Part shown: positions 17,601 through 26,039 of the stretch, in pieces
How positions within the stretch are numbered: the first letter of the stretch is position 1
Layout of the letters: each line of letters opens with the position of its first letter
DNA from: Closterium sp. NIES-65
Lineage: Eukaryota > Streptophyta > Zygnematophyceae > Desmidiales > Closteriaceae
Assembly: GCA_948144175.1 (NCBI GenBank)
Contig: CANXME010002135.1
Span: 369,523 to 433,522 of the forward strand
Length of the DNA: 64,000 bases
Direction of reading: 5' to 3'
The notes under the pieces: model-generated
Told to the model about the DNA's origin: nothing
Seen by the model: the letters and a program-made list of their open reading frames with translations, nothing else
Database searches by the model: none
Position numbers and translations under genes: made by a program

Positions 17601-20021
17601 GCGGGTGCAGCCGGTCCCGGAGCTGCTGGCCCTGCAGGTCCTCCTGGAGCTGGAGCTGCTGAGGGCGTTCGTGCTGAGCCTGCTGCTGTTGGTCCTGCCG
17701 CTGGAGGTGTGGGTGGCGCTGGTGCTGTCGCTGAGGGTGCTGGTGCTGTCCCTGCTGAGTCTGGAGCTGCCGCGCGGCCTCGGCCGTACTTCGTTCCGCT
17801 CCTTCAGCAGGTTCTTGGTCTTTCTCCTCCAGTAGAGGGTCCACCGCCTGTCCAGTCGCAGCCCCTACTGGAGCCTTCCTCTCCACTGCCTGCTCCCTCT
17901 CCTTACACTGGTCCTACTGGAGGTCTTGCTGAGCGTCGTCAGCCTGCGTCTCGTCCCGCGTCGCCTGTTCGTGCTGCTCGCGCTAGTGGTCGCAGTTCGC
18001 GTCAGCGTCCTCCTCCTGTCCCTGGCACGCACCGGATGTCTTTACGTCCGTCCACTGCTCCTCTGCGTGCCCCTTTGCCTTCTCCTCCTGAGTCCTCTCT
18101 TCCTGCGCTTGCGGACCCTGAGTCGGACTCTCTTCGTGCTGCCAGTCCCACTGTCACGCGTCTGCTTGCTACTGTCGTCACTGACCCCTCTTTTGAGTCC
18201 ACTGCTGCGTCTGCTCTAGTCGCTGAGCTCGTCGACTTTGCTGCTCGCTGTCGTCTCGACTACGCTGCTAGTCTTGTTGCTGAGTCTGCGTCTGTCTGTC
18301 CTCCGTCCGTCGGGGGTGAGTGTGCTCTTGGCACGGACGTCCTAGAGGACAGGCAGGAGGAGTTACAGTGTCTAGCGGCTGCTTCACCTCATCTCGCGTC
18401 TCTACTGCTTGCCCCTGAGGGAGACCCGGATGCACTAGACATCCCGACTCCGCGTTCTTACGCGGAGGCCGTAGAGGGTCCCTACTCCTCTCAGTGGCAG
18501 GCAGCTATGGATGCAGAGATGGCTTCCTGGAAGTCCACAGGCACCTACGTTGACGCGGTTCCCCCTCCTGGGGCGAACATCGTCAGTGGCATGTGGATCT
18601 TCAGGGTGAAGCGGCCGCCGGGCTCTCCACCTGTCTTCAAGGCACGGTACGTTGCTCGTGGCTTCAGTCAGCGGCAGGGAGTTGACTACTTTCAGACCTT
18701 CTCTCCCACCCCGAAGATGACTACTCTTCGGGTGCTGCTGCACATAGCCGCTCAGCGCGACTACGAGCTTCACTCTCTCGACTTCAGCACTGCGTTCTTG
18801 CAGGGTAGCCTGCACGAGGAGATCTGGCTTCGCCGTCCACCTGGCTTCACTGGGACTTTCCCTCCTGGCACCCAGTGGAGCCTCCGACGGCCAGTCTACG
18901 GTCTCCGCCAGGCACCGCGTGAGTGGCACGACACACTGAGGACTACGCTTGCGGCTCTTGGGTTTGCTCCTTCTACTGCTGACCCGTCGCTGTTTCTTCG
19001 CACCGACACTTCCCTGCCGCCGTTCTACATCCTCGTGTACGTCGACGACCTGGTCTTTGCCACAGCGGACACTGCTGGACTCGCCTACGTGAAGTCCGAG
19101 CTGTTGAAGAGACACACGTGCACAGACCTGGGTGAACTGCGCAGCTACCTTGGCTTGCAGATCACTCGGGACAGAGCACGCCGCACCATTACCTTGACTC
19201 AGTCACACATGGTGCAGCAGGTCCTTCAGCGCTTCGGCTTCACGTACTCCTCGCCTCAGGCCACTCCTCTGCCTACTCGCCACTCACTCTCAGCTCTGCC
19301 TTCGGATGAGTCCGTAGAGTCGAGTGGTCCGTATGCGGAGCTTGTTGGCTGCCTCATGTACCTGATGACCTGCACACGACCTGACCTTGCATACCCTCTG
19401 AGCATTCTTGCACGCTATGTTGCTCCTGGGAGACACAGACCGGAGCACATGGCTGCAGCGAAGAGGGTATTGCGCTACCTGTGCAGTACGTCAGGCATGG
19501 GGCTAGTGCTTGGAGGGCGGAGTCCAGTGGTCCTTACCGGCCACGCGGACGCTTCTTGGGCTGACGACCAGGCTACGCAGCGGTCGTCACAGGGTTACAC
19601 CTTCAGCCTTGGTTCCGGCTCTGTCTCGTGGCGGTCTACTCGCTCGTCTTCGGTTCTCGGCTCCAGTTGTGAGGCTGAGATCTACGCCGGGGCCATGGCT
19701 GCACAGGAGCTTCGCTGGCTCACCTACCTGCTGACTGACCTTGGAGAGCCGCCTCGTTCTCCTCCAGTGCTGTACGTAGACAACAAGGCTATGCTGGCCT
19801 TGTGTCGAGAGCAGCGCTTGGAGCACAGAACGAAGCACATTGCTCTCCGCTACTTCCTTGCTCGTGAGCTGCAGCAGCGTGGTCAGTTGCGACTTGCGTA
19901 CGTGGCCTCTGAGGCCAACACTGCTGATGTGTTCACCAAGGCACTTGCGCCTTGTGACCATCAGCGCTTCTGCACCCAGCTGGGTCTTGTGCCTGTCTTG
20001 CCTCACCTGCTCTCCTCTTGA
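14586..20021 (+). CDS. gag-pol: Gag-pol polyprotein of E3 (1811 codons from ATG after the C run)
   Basis: Open frame of 1811 residues. In order: gag C-terminal half (MYIALYYVVARLPDSLRVV); Gly/Ser-rich linker about residues 109-199; SPQQLREWYAGRQ and a Cys/His cluster (Cys235, Cys249, His253, Cys258); aspartic protease [12 protein letters not shown] with Asp365; GAG-pre-integrase [15 protein letters not shown] and CVPC; integrase with Asp589, Asp658 and Glu694 (D-X35-E); Gly/Ala/Glu-rich spacer about 865-1120; RT with VDYFQTFSPTPKM, LDFSTAFLQGSL and YVDD at 1485-1488; RNase H with HADASW (Asp1655), CEAEIYAG and TADVFTKAL. All catalytic residues are present. The ATG at 14586 follows the C run, so expression needs slippage from gag or internal initiation. 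The region upstream to 14526 is open but lacks ATG. Confidence 0.93.
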   Translation: MYIALYYVVARLPDSLRVVRDHFLAVCPTTLTVDLLEKALLAAEKSIVAVGASRGDPRTPIFEGCSPSPLLPSVASAAAADLLGLESVGAASAPSGRRRSSKGKGGKGAGGAGGGGGGGGGGGGGSGGGGGASGGGGGGGGGSSGGDGGGGASGGGGGSGGGGGGGGGGSGGGSGGGSSGGGGGAGRGGTQQRSGGGGGQRSHRQQQQRSRDIPSPQQLREWYAGRQRGGGTGPCTYVLRSGDRAGEQCGGAHATQRCFGRLTDAWRQQFPGASEIPRWDELLRAGVAIFDLDFDAILTAMYVVDYSEENEGYRCFQPDPGIGTAALGACEAAALGASASALSGTGETALSGTESSSSSLTFTLDSGASRSFFRDRTTLSPLARPVAVSLADPSGGPVLSHFSTVLPCPAAPSGTLSGLYLPSFSTNLVSGADMQDGGVHQFTPARQRVTHCTEARTGRHLATFSRRPGSSLYTLTVESPPVPASGQVAASGQVLAAASRSGPESAPCSCRLLSHETLLWHHRLGHPSLPRLRSMASRVLVSGLPQSLPPLPSGPGPSCVPCVEGRLRATPHSSHFPPTEAPLQTLHMDVWGPAPVRGQGYERYFLLVVDDYSRYTTVLPLRSKGAVTEVLIDWIRKARLQLRKSFGSDFPVLRLHSDRGGEFSSRLLRDYCRARGIRQTFTLPDSPQQNGIAERRIGMVMDVARTSMMHAAAPHFLWPFAVRYAAHQLNLHPRVSRPAMSPALLWTGKVGDASVFRVWGSRAFVRDLSADKLSPRAAPCVFLGFPTDAPGWQFYHPSSRRVLSSQDVTFDESVPFYRLFPYRTPSLPPPPDFLVPVPPPVDPLPPQVPAPSGVSQVDAVDPVEVTGDSGAAAGAEPGGADSGGAVRGGAEPGGATAGGAGPEGATAEGAEPGGAEPGGAVPGGAGSGGAGSGAAEPGGAELGAAEPGGAASGAAEPGVSPAAASRREPLSPQELREWFARRWRRAAESGGAAGAGAGASSTVEGAGAAGPGAAGPAGPPGAGAAEGVRAEPAAVGPAAGGVGGAGAVAEGAGAVPAESGAAARPRPYFVPLLQQVLGLSPPVEGPPPVQSQPLLEPSSPLPAPSPYTGPTGGLAERRQPASRPASPVRAARASGRSSRQRPPPVPGTHRMSLRPSTAPLRAPLPSPPESSLPALADPESDSLRAASPTVTRLLATVVTDPSFESTAASALVAELVDFAARCRLDYAASLVAESASVCPPSVGGECALGTDVLEDRQEELQCLAAASPHLASLLLAPEGDPDALDIPTPRSYAEAVEGPYSSQWQAAMDAEMASWKSTGTYVDAVPPPGANIVSGMWIFRVKRPPGSPPVFKARYVARGFSQRQGVDYFQTFSPTPKMTTLRVLLHIAAQRDYELHSLDFSTAFLQGSLHEEIWLRRPPGFTGTFPPGTQWSLRRPVYGLRQAPREWHDTLRTTLAALGFAPSTADPSLFLRTDTSLPPFYILVYVDDLVFATADTAGLAYVKSELLKRHTCTDLGELRSYLGLQITRDRARRTITLTQSHMVQQVLQRFGFTYSSPQATPLPTRHSLSALPSDESVESSGPYAELVGCLMYLMTCTRPDLAYPLSILARYVAPGRHRPEHMAAAKRVLRYLCSTSGMGLVLGGRSPVVLTGHADASWADDQATQRSSQGYTFSLGSGSVSWRSTRSSSVLGSSCEAEIYAGAMAAQELRWLTYLLTDLGEPPRSPPVLYVDNKAMLALCREQRLEHRTKHIALRYFLARELQQRGQLRLAYVASEANTADVFTKALAPCDHQRFCTQLGLVPVLPHLLSS

Positions 20022-20228
20022 CTTCACTTGTACTGTGACATATATATATACCTGCTCTTGCTTGTCTAGCTTTATATATATGTCTGTACTCTTGCTTGTG
20101 AACTGGCCTTTGGCCTTGCTCTTGTGCTCGGACTGTGTGGTGACTTTGTGATCCACCCTGAGCTTTGCTTTGTCTTGCTTGACTGGTCTTGTGACCCCTT
20201 GTTCTCCCCCACTTTGCCTATGGGGGTG
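20022..20228 (+). promoter_or_regulatory. 3' non-coding tail and polypurine tract of E3
   Basis: After the stop come TATATATATA (20041-20050) and a second TATATATA run, then the conserved box TGTGTGGTGACTTTGTGATC ... CCCTGAGCTT (20134-20165), TTGACTGGTCTTGTGACCCC, CCCCCACTTTGCC and the plus-strand primer TATGGGGGTG ending at 20228. The same modules appear in the same order in all copia copies here, including ones without coding DNA, which suggests a required cis-acting role such as plus-strand priming or packaging. Confidence 0.7.
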
Positions 20229-20365
20229 TGTCAGAACATATCTATAGCTTATACTGCTGTGTAGGCTGTAGTGGGGTATCCCATAGGGGGTACAACCCAG
20301 TTAGGGTTTCATATTTGTACTGCTTTCATTCATAGTTGATTCATTCCTGTTTTCCTATTTTCACA
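20229..20365 (+). repeat. 3' LTR of E3 (137 bp)
   Basis: Identical by eye to the 5' LTR and followed by TAAGT (20366-20370), the second copy of the target-site duplication. Confidence 0.95.
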
Positions 20366-20370
20366 TAAGT

Positions 20371-20838
20371 CTATGTAGGTCCAAAGATGCGGTGCGTACA
20401 TTTCTATACAGGAAATACCCGGGCAGTTCGGTCAAATTGGGGCGACTATTGAAATAGGCGTAACCCTAAATTCTTCGCAATCGCCAGAACCTCCCAAATG
20501 GTTGGAAAATTGGTTTGGTCATTACAATTTTATACGCCCTAATTGAAGTTGCTACAAAACCCAATTTGTCTGGATGTTGATGAAACCAAGCGCGCACTCT
20601 CCAAGCCCAGGGGTTTCGGCAAAACCCATGAATCCCACCAACAGGCCACGCCACACTTGGTGTGCGCTCAGGATTTTCTTTGTGGTCAGACAGGAGAGAT
20701 TGGCCCTGTTCAATAGTGAGGGTGAACTTGCCAGGAATTCATTAAGGTGACCTTGTTTGTTGGGCGGTTTGCGACTTTTGCGTCCCCCATGCGACGAGTT
20801 TTACTTCCCACCAGCGAGAACGACCCCCTTGCGATGAG
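20371..20838. other. Unassigned single-copy-like DNA
   Basis: About 470 bp of lower GC than the elements. No domain, RNA gene or LTR recognised; short frames on either strand have no recognisable motif. It continues from the interval left of E3 (12706-12866), so E3 inserted into this sequence. Its right end enters the 40-bp tandem repeat at 20790. Confidence 0.5.
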
Positions 20839-21034
20839 ACAAGTGTCAGAATATTATTCTTATGTTCTAGCCTGTAGTGGGGTGCTCTATAGCGAGTACA
20901 ACCCTTCTAGGGTTGGCTATTTGTATCCCCATTTCTGCTAGTTCATTCCTCTTTCTTTCTTCTAATTTTGTCAACAAGTTTCCCGCCCTCGCGAACGACC
21001 CCCCTGTGATAAGTCAAATTTCCCACAAGGCGGG
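20790..21034. repeat. 40-bp tandem repeat interrupted by a solo LTR
   Basis: Three diverged units of 40 bp: 20790-20829, 20830-20843 plus 20979-21004, and a partial third from 21005. They share TGCGAtGAG near the start, TTTCCC or CTTCCC at position 14-20 and GCGAACGACCCCC at the end. The middle unit is split by the solo LTR after its 14th base, and removing the LTR with one duplication restores the period. Confidence 0.6.
20844..20973 (+). repeat. Solo LTR of the E4 family (130 bp), duplication ACAAG
   Basis: Starts TGTCAGAATATTATTC and ends TTTTGTCA, with ACAAG on both sides (20839-20843 and 20974-20978). The body (GTACAACCCTTCTAGGGTT, TTTGTATCCCCATT) matches the LTRs of E4. A single LTR with an intact duplication is the usual product of recombination between the two LTRs of a complete element. 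Confidence 0.85.
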
Positions 21035-21609
21035 AAGTTTAACCAGGGTAATTGACTCCACAACGCGCCCTAATAGTAGCTCCCAACGTAATCATTACAA
21101 AATTGAAGGGGCAAAACAACAGATGGTTTCCTGACGGTTGTTGATCCTGCTTTTAAAGTAAGCCACTTCATTGGGTTTTAAAGCTAGATTGGAAAACTAA
21201 TTTCATGCCCAATGGAAGGGTAAAAAAAAGGGTTGCTCACATGCCAACTCCCTACGCCACACATCACCTGAGGTGACACCGAAATGAACCACGCGGTAAA
21301 AAAACTCAACTGATTTTTTTGGTTGCGGAACATTTTCCGGACGCTGACCGTGAAAACCCGTTCCACTTCAATCGACCGTTGAGGTTAAGGTATTACACTT
21401 CTTACCGCTGTCTTCGTAGTCGGCAATTACCCGGCACCAATAATTATATTGCCTTCGCATTTTTCCCTTGCATTTTGTCCTTTTTTGTGCGATACCTTCA
21501 AAAACCATATGGTTGCCTGGTCCGCAGCTATTTGATATCGAACAGGGCCATTGTTAGCATGTTCGATTTCACCATGGTCGCATGCAATCATACCAGCACA
21601 AGCAAAAGT

Positions 21610-22162
21610 GGCCAACATCATACATACTCAATTTATGCCCGGAGCGTTTTGCATCTGTAATCAACTGATAATTTCTCGAAAAAGTACGTAAGTTACTGGT
21701 CTATTTGGTTACTGGCACAAATATGAAACAAAGCCGCCACTAATACTTCACCCGCATATACCCCTTAAAACTAAACAACGAAAAAAAATAAAACCCGTAG
21801 GTAACCTGGTTTCACTTCTAGGAGAATCAACCCTAAACGCAGGAAGCCATCCAGCGTTTAGGGTCGATGCCTTCCCCTTTTACCTACGTTCCAAGTCTGG
21901 CACTGACGCAAGGGCGCGTATAATTAGGGTAACCCATGTCAGGGCGCTTCCGCTTGTGAAGGGTTACGCATTCACCCCAACACCTCGACACAATCGTTTG
22001 TATTTCCGTTCGGTATTCACGTTCTGATTTTGTCACATCTCGAACGTGTGATTAGGGCTAAAAGTGTGAATGAAAAGCCAGAATCAGTCGGTGTTGAGAA
22101 TTTCGGGTTGAGTACGGATGCAAACCGCGCGTGGCATAGTTTGAGTATGTATGATGTTGGCC
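21610..22162. repeat. Inverted repeat, 22-bp perfect core in longer imperfect arms
   Basis: 21610-21631 reads GGCCAACATCATACATACTC plus AA, and 22141-22162 is its exact reverse complement. Similarity continues inward, with mismatches, to about 21660 and 22111 (TTTTGCATCtGTA against its complement). The arms enclose about 450 bp without a coding region. Possibly a foldback or MITE-like element, but no target duplication was identified. Confidence 0.5.
21830..21864. other. Perfect 11-bp stem-loop with TTTAGGG bases
   Basis: ACCCTAAACGC (21830-21840), a 13-base loop, then GCGTTTAGGGT (21854-21864). The stem contains one CCCTAAA and one TTTAGGG, the plant-type telomere unit, in inverted orientation. 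Confidence 0.5.
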
Positions 22163-22181
22163 ATAAGCAAAAGGCAATGGG

Positions 22182-22551
22182 TGTGAGGATCTAGGATCGA
22201 GCTCAGAAAACTGGGTTTCAATTGAATGATCCACCTGCGTACAACACGAGTCTATATATAGTCTCGACATAAGGCCAGTTACCCAGGTGTTACGCGAATA
22301 TTCTGAGGGTGGCGAAGTGCCCCAAACAGAACCTTCCCGAACTCAGTAGAAAGCAATTCGGTGGAAATCGAAAAGGCTTGAGTTCGTTACACGTAACCTG
22401 GTTCGGTGCTATAACAATAATAAAATTTAGGAATGCACCTAAACTAGGAAATCAAGCATATCTATGCATGATAAAATAAACCCAAGCTAGATATAGCATA
22501 ATAAAGTCTAGGCAAGCTAGCAAAGCTAGCATAAGCCTTCGTACTCTCACA
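22182..22551 (-). repeat. 3' LTR of gypsy G2 (370 bp)
   Basis: Plus-strand ends are TGTGAGGATC and GTACTCTCACA, giving the inverted termini TGTGAG/CTCACA. It matches the split 5' LTR (29411-29440 plus 41957-42296) over its length with about 10% differences, for example TCTCGACATAAGGCCAGTTA against TCTCGACACAAGGCCAGTTA. Confidence 0.85.
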
Positions 22552-22566
22552 CGTCCCCCCCTCAAA
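22552..22566 (-). other. Polypurine tract of G2
   Basis: On the minus strand GAGGGGGGGACG sits directly before the 3' LTR start. This is the expected plus-strand primer, and it overlaps the end of the integrase reading frame. Confidence 0.65.
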
Positions 22567-23580
22567 GCTGGGTGGCGTGAGAAACACACTGCTTGACAAG
22601 ATAGTCCTTGAGAGCACTGCGTGCGTTGCCCATATCAGCTTTAACTACCCAACTGTCCTCAGTGGGGTCGTATCCCTTCCAGCCTATTAGGAACTCGAGG
22701 GTCTTGCCGCCGCGGCGACGATGAGTGAGAACGCGCTCCTCTTTGTACTCTGGTTCATCCTGGATGAGAACAGGTGGTGGTGGCGGTAGCTGTCGTCCAT
22801 GGGACTGTTGGTTGGGGTCCTTGTAAGGCTTCAGTAGCAGAACATGGAAAGCGTTGTGAAGCTTCCATGTAGTAGGTAAGTGCAATCGGAATGTTACTGG
22901 TGTCACATGTGCCTCAACGAGAAAAGGACCACAGAAGCGAGGCCGGAGCTTGGATGGTAGGTGAGATAGGTTCAAGTTGCGCATGTCATTAAGCACCTAA
23001 TCTCCGACTGCTACTGAGTGATCACGTCGCTGACGATCGGCATACTGCTTCCGGGAGGTCTACATCGTTGTGAGACGTCGCTGAGTCTTCTCCCATAGCT
23101 GCTGCATGGTGGTGACGAACTCATGTGCGGCTTGGACGTGTGTCGGTGTGATTGGTTGCTGGGGTGTGAGTGGTTCCCGTCCGTAACATAGGAAGAAAGG
23201 AGTTTTCCCTATGGCCGCATGTGACGCGGTGTTGTCAGCGAACTCTAGGGTTGGTAACTCTGTGGCCCAGTGGCTGACGTCATCTTTGCAAGCTGTGCGC
23301 AGTAACAGTTCAACCACTTGATTGAGTCGCTCTGCCTGTCCGTCAGTCTGGGGGTGGTATACTGAAGACATCGCAAGCTTAGTCCCCAACAGTCCCATGA
23401 GCTCCTTCCAGAACTTACTCGTGAATTCGGGGTCTCTGTCTGAGATGAGTGTAGCGGGGATGCCGTGGATGGCGATGATGCGGTCGAAGAAGAGGCGAGC
23501 AGTTCCTTCAGCTGTAGCCGTGGTGTTGGTCGAGATGAAGTGCCCCATTTTAGAGAACTTATCGATCACTACGAGGATGC
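22562..23580 (-). pseudogene. Gypsy G2 integrase core and chromodomain
   Basis: 23569-23060 encodes the catalytic core: IDKFSKMGHFISTNTTATA, LISDRDPEFTSKFW, VYHPQTDGQAERLNQ, SHWATELPTLEFADNTASHA. The Asp of IDKF, the Asp of ISDRD and the Glu of QAERLN are the DDE triad. A TAG then ends the frame near 23060; a second TAG lies before 22996. Beyond it come LSHLPSKLRPRFCGPFLVEA and the chromodomain EYKEERVLTHRRRGGKTLEF ... GWKGYDPTEDSWVVKADM, ending at the stop 22562. Both nonsense codons are CAG-to-TAG type. The chromodomain is complete, so G2 shows what E1 interrupted in G1. Confidence 0.87.
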
Positions 23581-24190
23581 GTCATGCCCTCGTGAGGTCG
23601 AGGGAAGTCCTGTGATGATGTCGAGGCTAACGTCCTGCCATGGCTGCTCCGGTACAGGTAGAGGCTGAAGTAACCCTGCTTTTTCCTGCTTGCTGCTCTT
23701 CATCCGCTGACACGTGTCGCATGAGGTGACGAACTGCTGCACGTCTGCTGCCATCCCGGGCCAGTAGTAATACTTCGCTATCCCTGCTAACGTATTGTTT
23801 CTCCCGAAATGTCCCGCGAATGGTACGTCGTGAAACTCCTCCAGTAGAATCTGTCGGAGCGGCGCATAGTTCGGTACCCAAATCTTTTCTGTGCCCTTCC
23901 TTACAGCTAAGTCTTTCCCCCACTGTAACTGCTTCTTTGTCTGTGCTGTAGCGATCTCTGCGTCCACGGAGTATCCATGTTGGAATAGACCCTTGAGCAG
24001 AGGGTTCATCGCGTTGAGCTGGATGCCTACTACATATCCGGGGTGGCTCAATGCGTCTGCCTTGTTGTGTAGCCCGGGCCGCATCTAGATGATGTCGTAG
24101 TGGAAGTGAGTTTCCAGAAAGTCCACCCACCGCACCTGTTGTCGTGAGAGCGTCGGCTGCGACTTCAGGTATTTGAGACTGCAGTGGTCA
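23569..24190 (-). pseudogene. Gypsy G2 RNase H end and integrase zinc domain
   Basis: 24084-23569 reads HNKADALSHPGYVVG, GLFQHGYSVDAEIATAQTKK, VPNYAPLRQILLEEFHDVPF, then the HHCC zinc finger with HDVPFAGHFG and CDTCQRMKSS, and ends SLDIITGLPSTSRGHDASS. A small indel near 23580 separates it from the catalytic core. The RNase H C-terminal part (24190-24085) contains a stop in the connecting segment. This zinc domain binds the LTR ends during integration in active elements. Confidence 0.8.
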
Positions 24191-24192
24191 GT

Positions 24193-24444
24193 CTAGATTG
24201 TAGTCTTGGCTCCCTCTAGGAAACACCTCCACGCCTTGAAGGCTATGACTATCGCTAACGCTTCCTTGTCATGGATGGGGTAGTTCAGTTCTGCTCCGTG
24301 TAGCTTCTTACTGAGGTAGGCGATGGGCTGCAAACCGCGTCCGTGATCCTGCATCAGTACTGCTCTGACTGCTTGGTCACTAGCGTCTGCTTCCACCACG
24401 TAGTCCTTGTCTAGGTAAGGTGAGATGAGTACTGGCGCTGTAGT
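24193..24444 (-). pseudogene. Gypsy G2 RNase H N-terminal part
   Basis: 24399-24193 encodes MVEADASDQAVRAVLMQDHG, LQPIAYLSKKLHGAELNYPI and HDKEALAIVIAFKAWRCFLE, the Ty3/gypsy RNase H with Asp of EADAS and Glu of DKEAL. A stop at about 24190 (TAG in place of a sense codon) and a frame break near 24430 separate it from RT and from the integrase part. It otherwise looks conserved. Confidence 0.82.
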
Positions 24445-25281
24445 CTATGCTGTCTGTAGCTGCTCCATGGCTTGCTGATGAGGAGTATCCCATTTGTAGG
24501 GCGTATCCTTTTTCAGTCGGTCGGTCAGTGGCGCTGCTATCTTGGTGTAATTCGGCATGAACATCTTGTAGTAGTTGGCGAAGCCTAGGAACTGCAGCAA
24601 CTCCATCACGTTCTCCGGTACTTTCCATTTATTAACGGCTTCAATCTTCCGCGAGTCCGCGTGTACGCCCTCAGCACTCACCATGTGCCCGAGAAGCTGC
24701 ACCTTCTTCAGTGCAAAATCGCTCTTCGACAGCTTCACGTAGAACTTGTTTTTCCACAAGATTTCGAACACCTTCTGCAGATGCTCCACGTGCTCCGTCA
24801 TGTTCTTGGAGTAGATGAGAATGTCATCCAGGTACACCACCACGCACTCATCCAGCAGGGGCCATAGGATGTGATTCATCTCCGCTTGAAACGTTGCTGG
24901 TGCATTGCAGAGTCCGAACGGCATCACCAAGTATTCGTAGGAGCCGTATCTAATACGGATCGCCGTCTTGTGGATCGAGTTGTCCGCCATCTTAATCTGC
25001 CAGTAACCCGACCGTAGGTCCAGCTTCGAAAAGACTTTTGCACCACGCAGTTGATCCAGAAGGTCCTCGATGCTCGGTATGAGGTATTTGTTTTTTACTT
25101 TCAGTTTGTTCAGTGTACAGTAGTCGATGCATATCCGTAAACTGCCGTCTGGTTTTGGAGTGAAAAGAATTGGTGCACCGTAGGGAGAGGTGGGTGGGCG
25201 GATCAGTTGTTTGTCCAGTAGACAATCTATCTGCTTCTTCATGTCTATCAGTTCTGTCGGACTCAGTCGGTATGGTGCACG
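24445..25281 (-). pseudogene. Gypsy G2 reverse transcriptase (YLDD variant)
   Basis: 25242-24445 is an uninterrupted [131 protein letters not shown], ending at a stop at 24445. The catalytic box is YLDD instead of YVDD; both Asp residues are kept. Just upstream a stop at about 25280 separates it from the protease frame. It corresponds to fingers, palm, thumb and connection of Ty3/gypsy RT. Confidence 0.87.
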
Positions 25282-25824
25282 TCAGACGGGTTTCGCACCT
25301 GGTTCGTCCACGATCTCGTGCTCGTGGGTGCGTGTTGGAGGTACGCCTGTAGGTAGGTTGTTGGGCATTATATCCTTGTACTGCTCCAAGACCTCTTTTA
25401 CTGCTGCAGGTAGCTCTGTGTTTGGCTTCTCCTCCTCTGCTGCTGCCGTCACCAGTGCTAGGCAACCCGTATTACTCTCGTTCACCGTCCGTTCGAACGG
25501 TGCCAGTGTCGTTTCAGGAACGCTCCCTCTATCCGTCCAGCTTCGCAGCTCCACTCGTTTCCTGTTGTTGTAGATGCACGCCTTCCTGTTGACCCAGTCG
25601 ATCTCGGAGTTGAACCGCTTCAAGAAATCTCGCGCCAAGATGAAATCTATACCTTTGATGTTCGTAATCGGTAATGTCGGCTTCCACCTTAGCGCCCCTA
25701 TGTGCAGCTGCAGTGATGCTTCGCTGTGGATGGGAAGTTTCATACCGTCCACCATTCTTGCCGTGAACTTGGTCTCCTTGGAAGGTTCTCCGATTTTCTC
25801 CAACGTCCCGCGGTCGCACACCGA
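25282..25824 (-). pseudogene. Gypsy G2 protease C-terminal part and linker to RT
   Basis: 25821-25282 reads CDRGTLEKIGEPSKETKFTA, LPITNIKGIDFILARDFLKR, NSEIDWVNRKACIYNNRKRV, then a linker to [20 protein letters not shown]. It is the part of the aspartic protease after the catalytic DSGA, which lies on the other side of copia E4 at 27331. Joining across ACCGA restores ...ASHSV-CDRGTLE..., matching G1. Confidence 0.83.
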
Positions 25825-25953
25825 TGTGAAAATTTAGAAGAAAGAAGAGAACTGCACTAGCAAGAATGGGGATACAAATAGGAAACCCTAGAAGGGTTGT
25901 ACTCGCTATAGAGCACCCCACTACAGGCTAGAGCATAAGATAACATTCTGACA
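25825..25953 (-). repeat. 3' LTR of E4 (129 bp)
   Basis: Plus-strand ends TGTGAAAATTTAG and CATTCTGACA. About 100 bp match the other LTR exactly, while the differences are confined to the first 27 bp (the U5 end on the minus strand). Confidence 0.87.
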
Positions 25954-26039
25954 CACCCCCATAGCCAAAGTGGGGTGTAATCAGCAGAGCAAGCAAAGTA
26001 GTACAAGCTCAGAGTGGATCACAATGTCACCACACATTC

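Larger units (their letters stand above)
12867..20365 (+). mobile_element. E3: full-length, young Ty1/copia retrotransposon, duplication TAAGT
   Basis: 7499 bp with two 137-bp LTRs that read as identical, flanked by TAAGT at 12862-12866 and 20366-20370. It has a primer-binding site, a GC-rich leader of about 1.1 kb, gag from ATG 14114, an open frame from 14586 to 20021 covering the rest of gag, protease, integrase, RT and RNase H, a 3' non-coding region and a polypurine tract. The only defect is the frame change at the C run 14575-14585 inside gag. It is the reference copy for the other copia elements here and the best candidate for a currently mobile element. Confidence 0.95.
20979..22181. 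other. Unassigned AT-richer DNA left of gypsy G2
   Basis: About 1.2 kb with no coding domain recognised. It contains the end of the 40-bp repeat, an 11-bp perfect hairpin with telomere-like bases (21830-21864), and an inverted repeat (21610-22162). Frames of 60-113 codons occur on both strands but show no known motif and no codon-bias signal that I can judge. It may be host intergenic DNA or an unrecognised old element. Confidence 0.45.

Noticed and set aside
17164-17835. Plus-strand frame of 223 codons rich in Leu and Val inside E3
   Set aside because: An alternative reading of the 15-bp coding repeats; overlaps the main polyprotein and has no motif.
20466-21660. Small frames of 60-113 codons in the interval before G2
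   Set aside because: Length is within chance for this DNA, and no motif, repeat or neighbouring signal supports translation.
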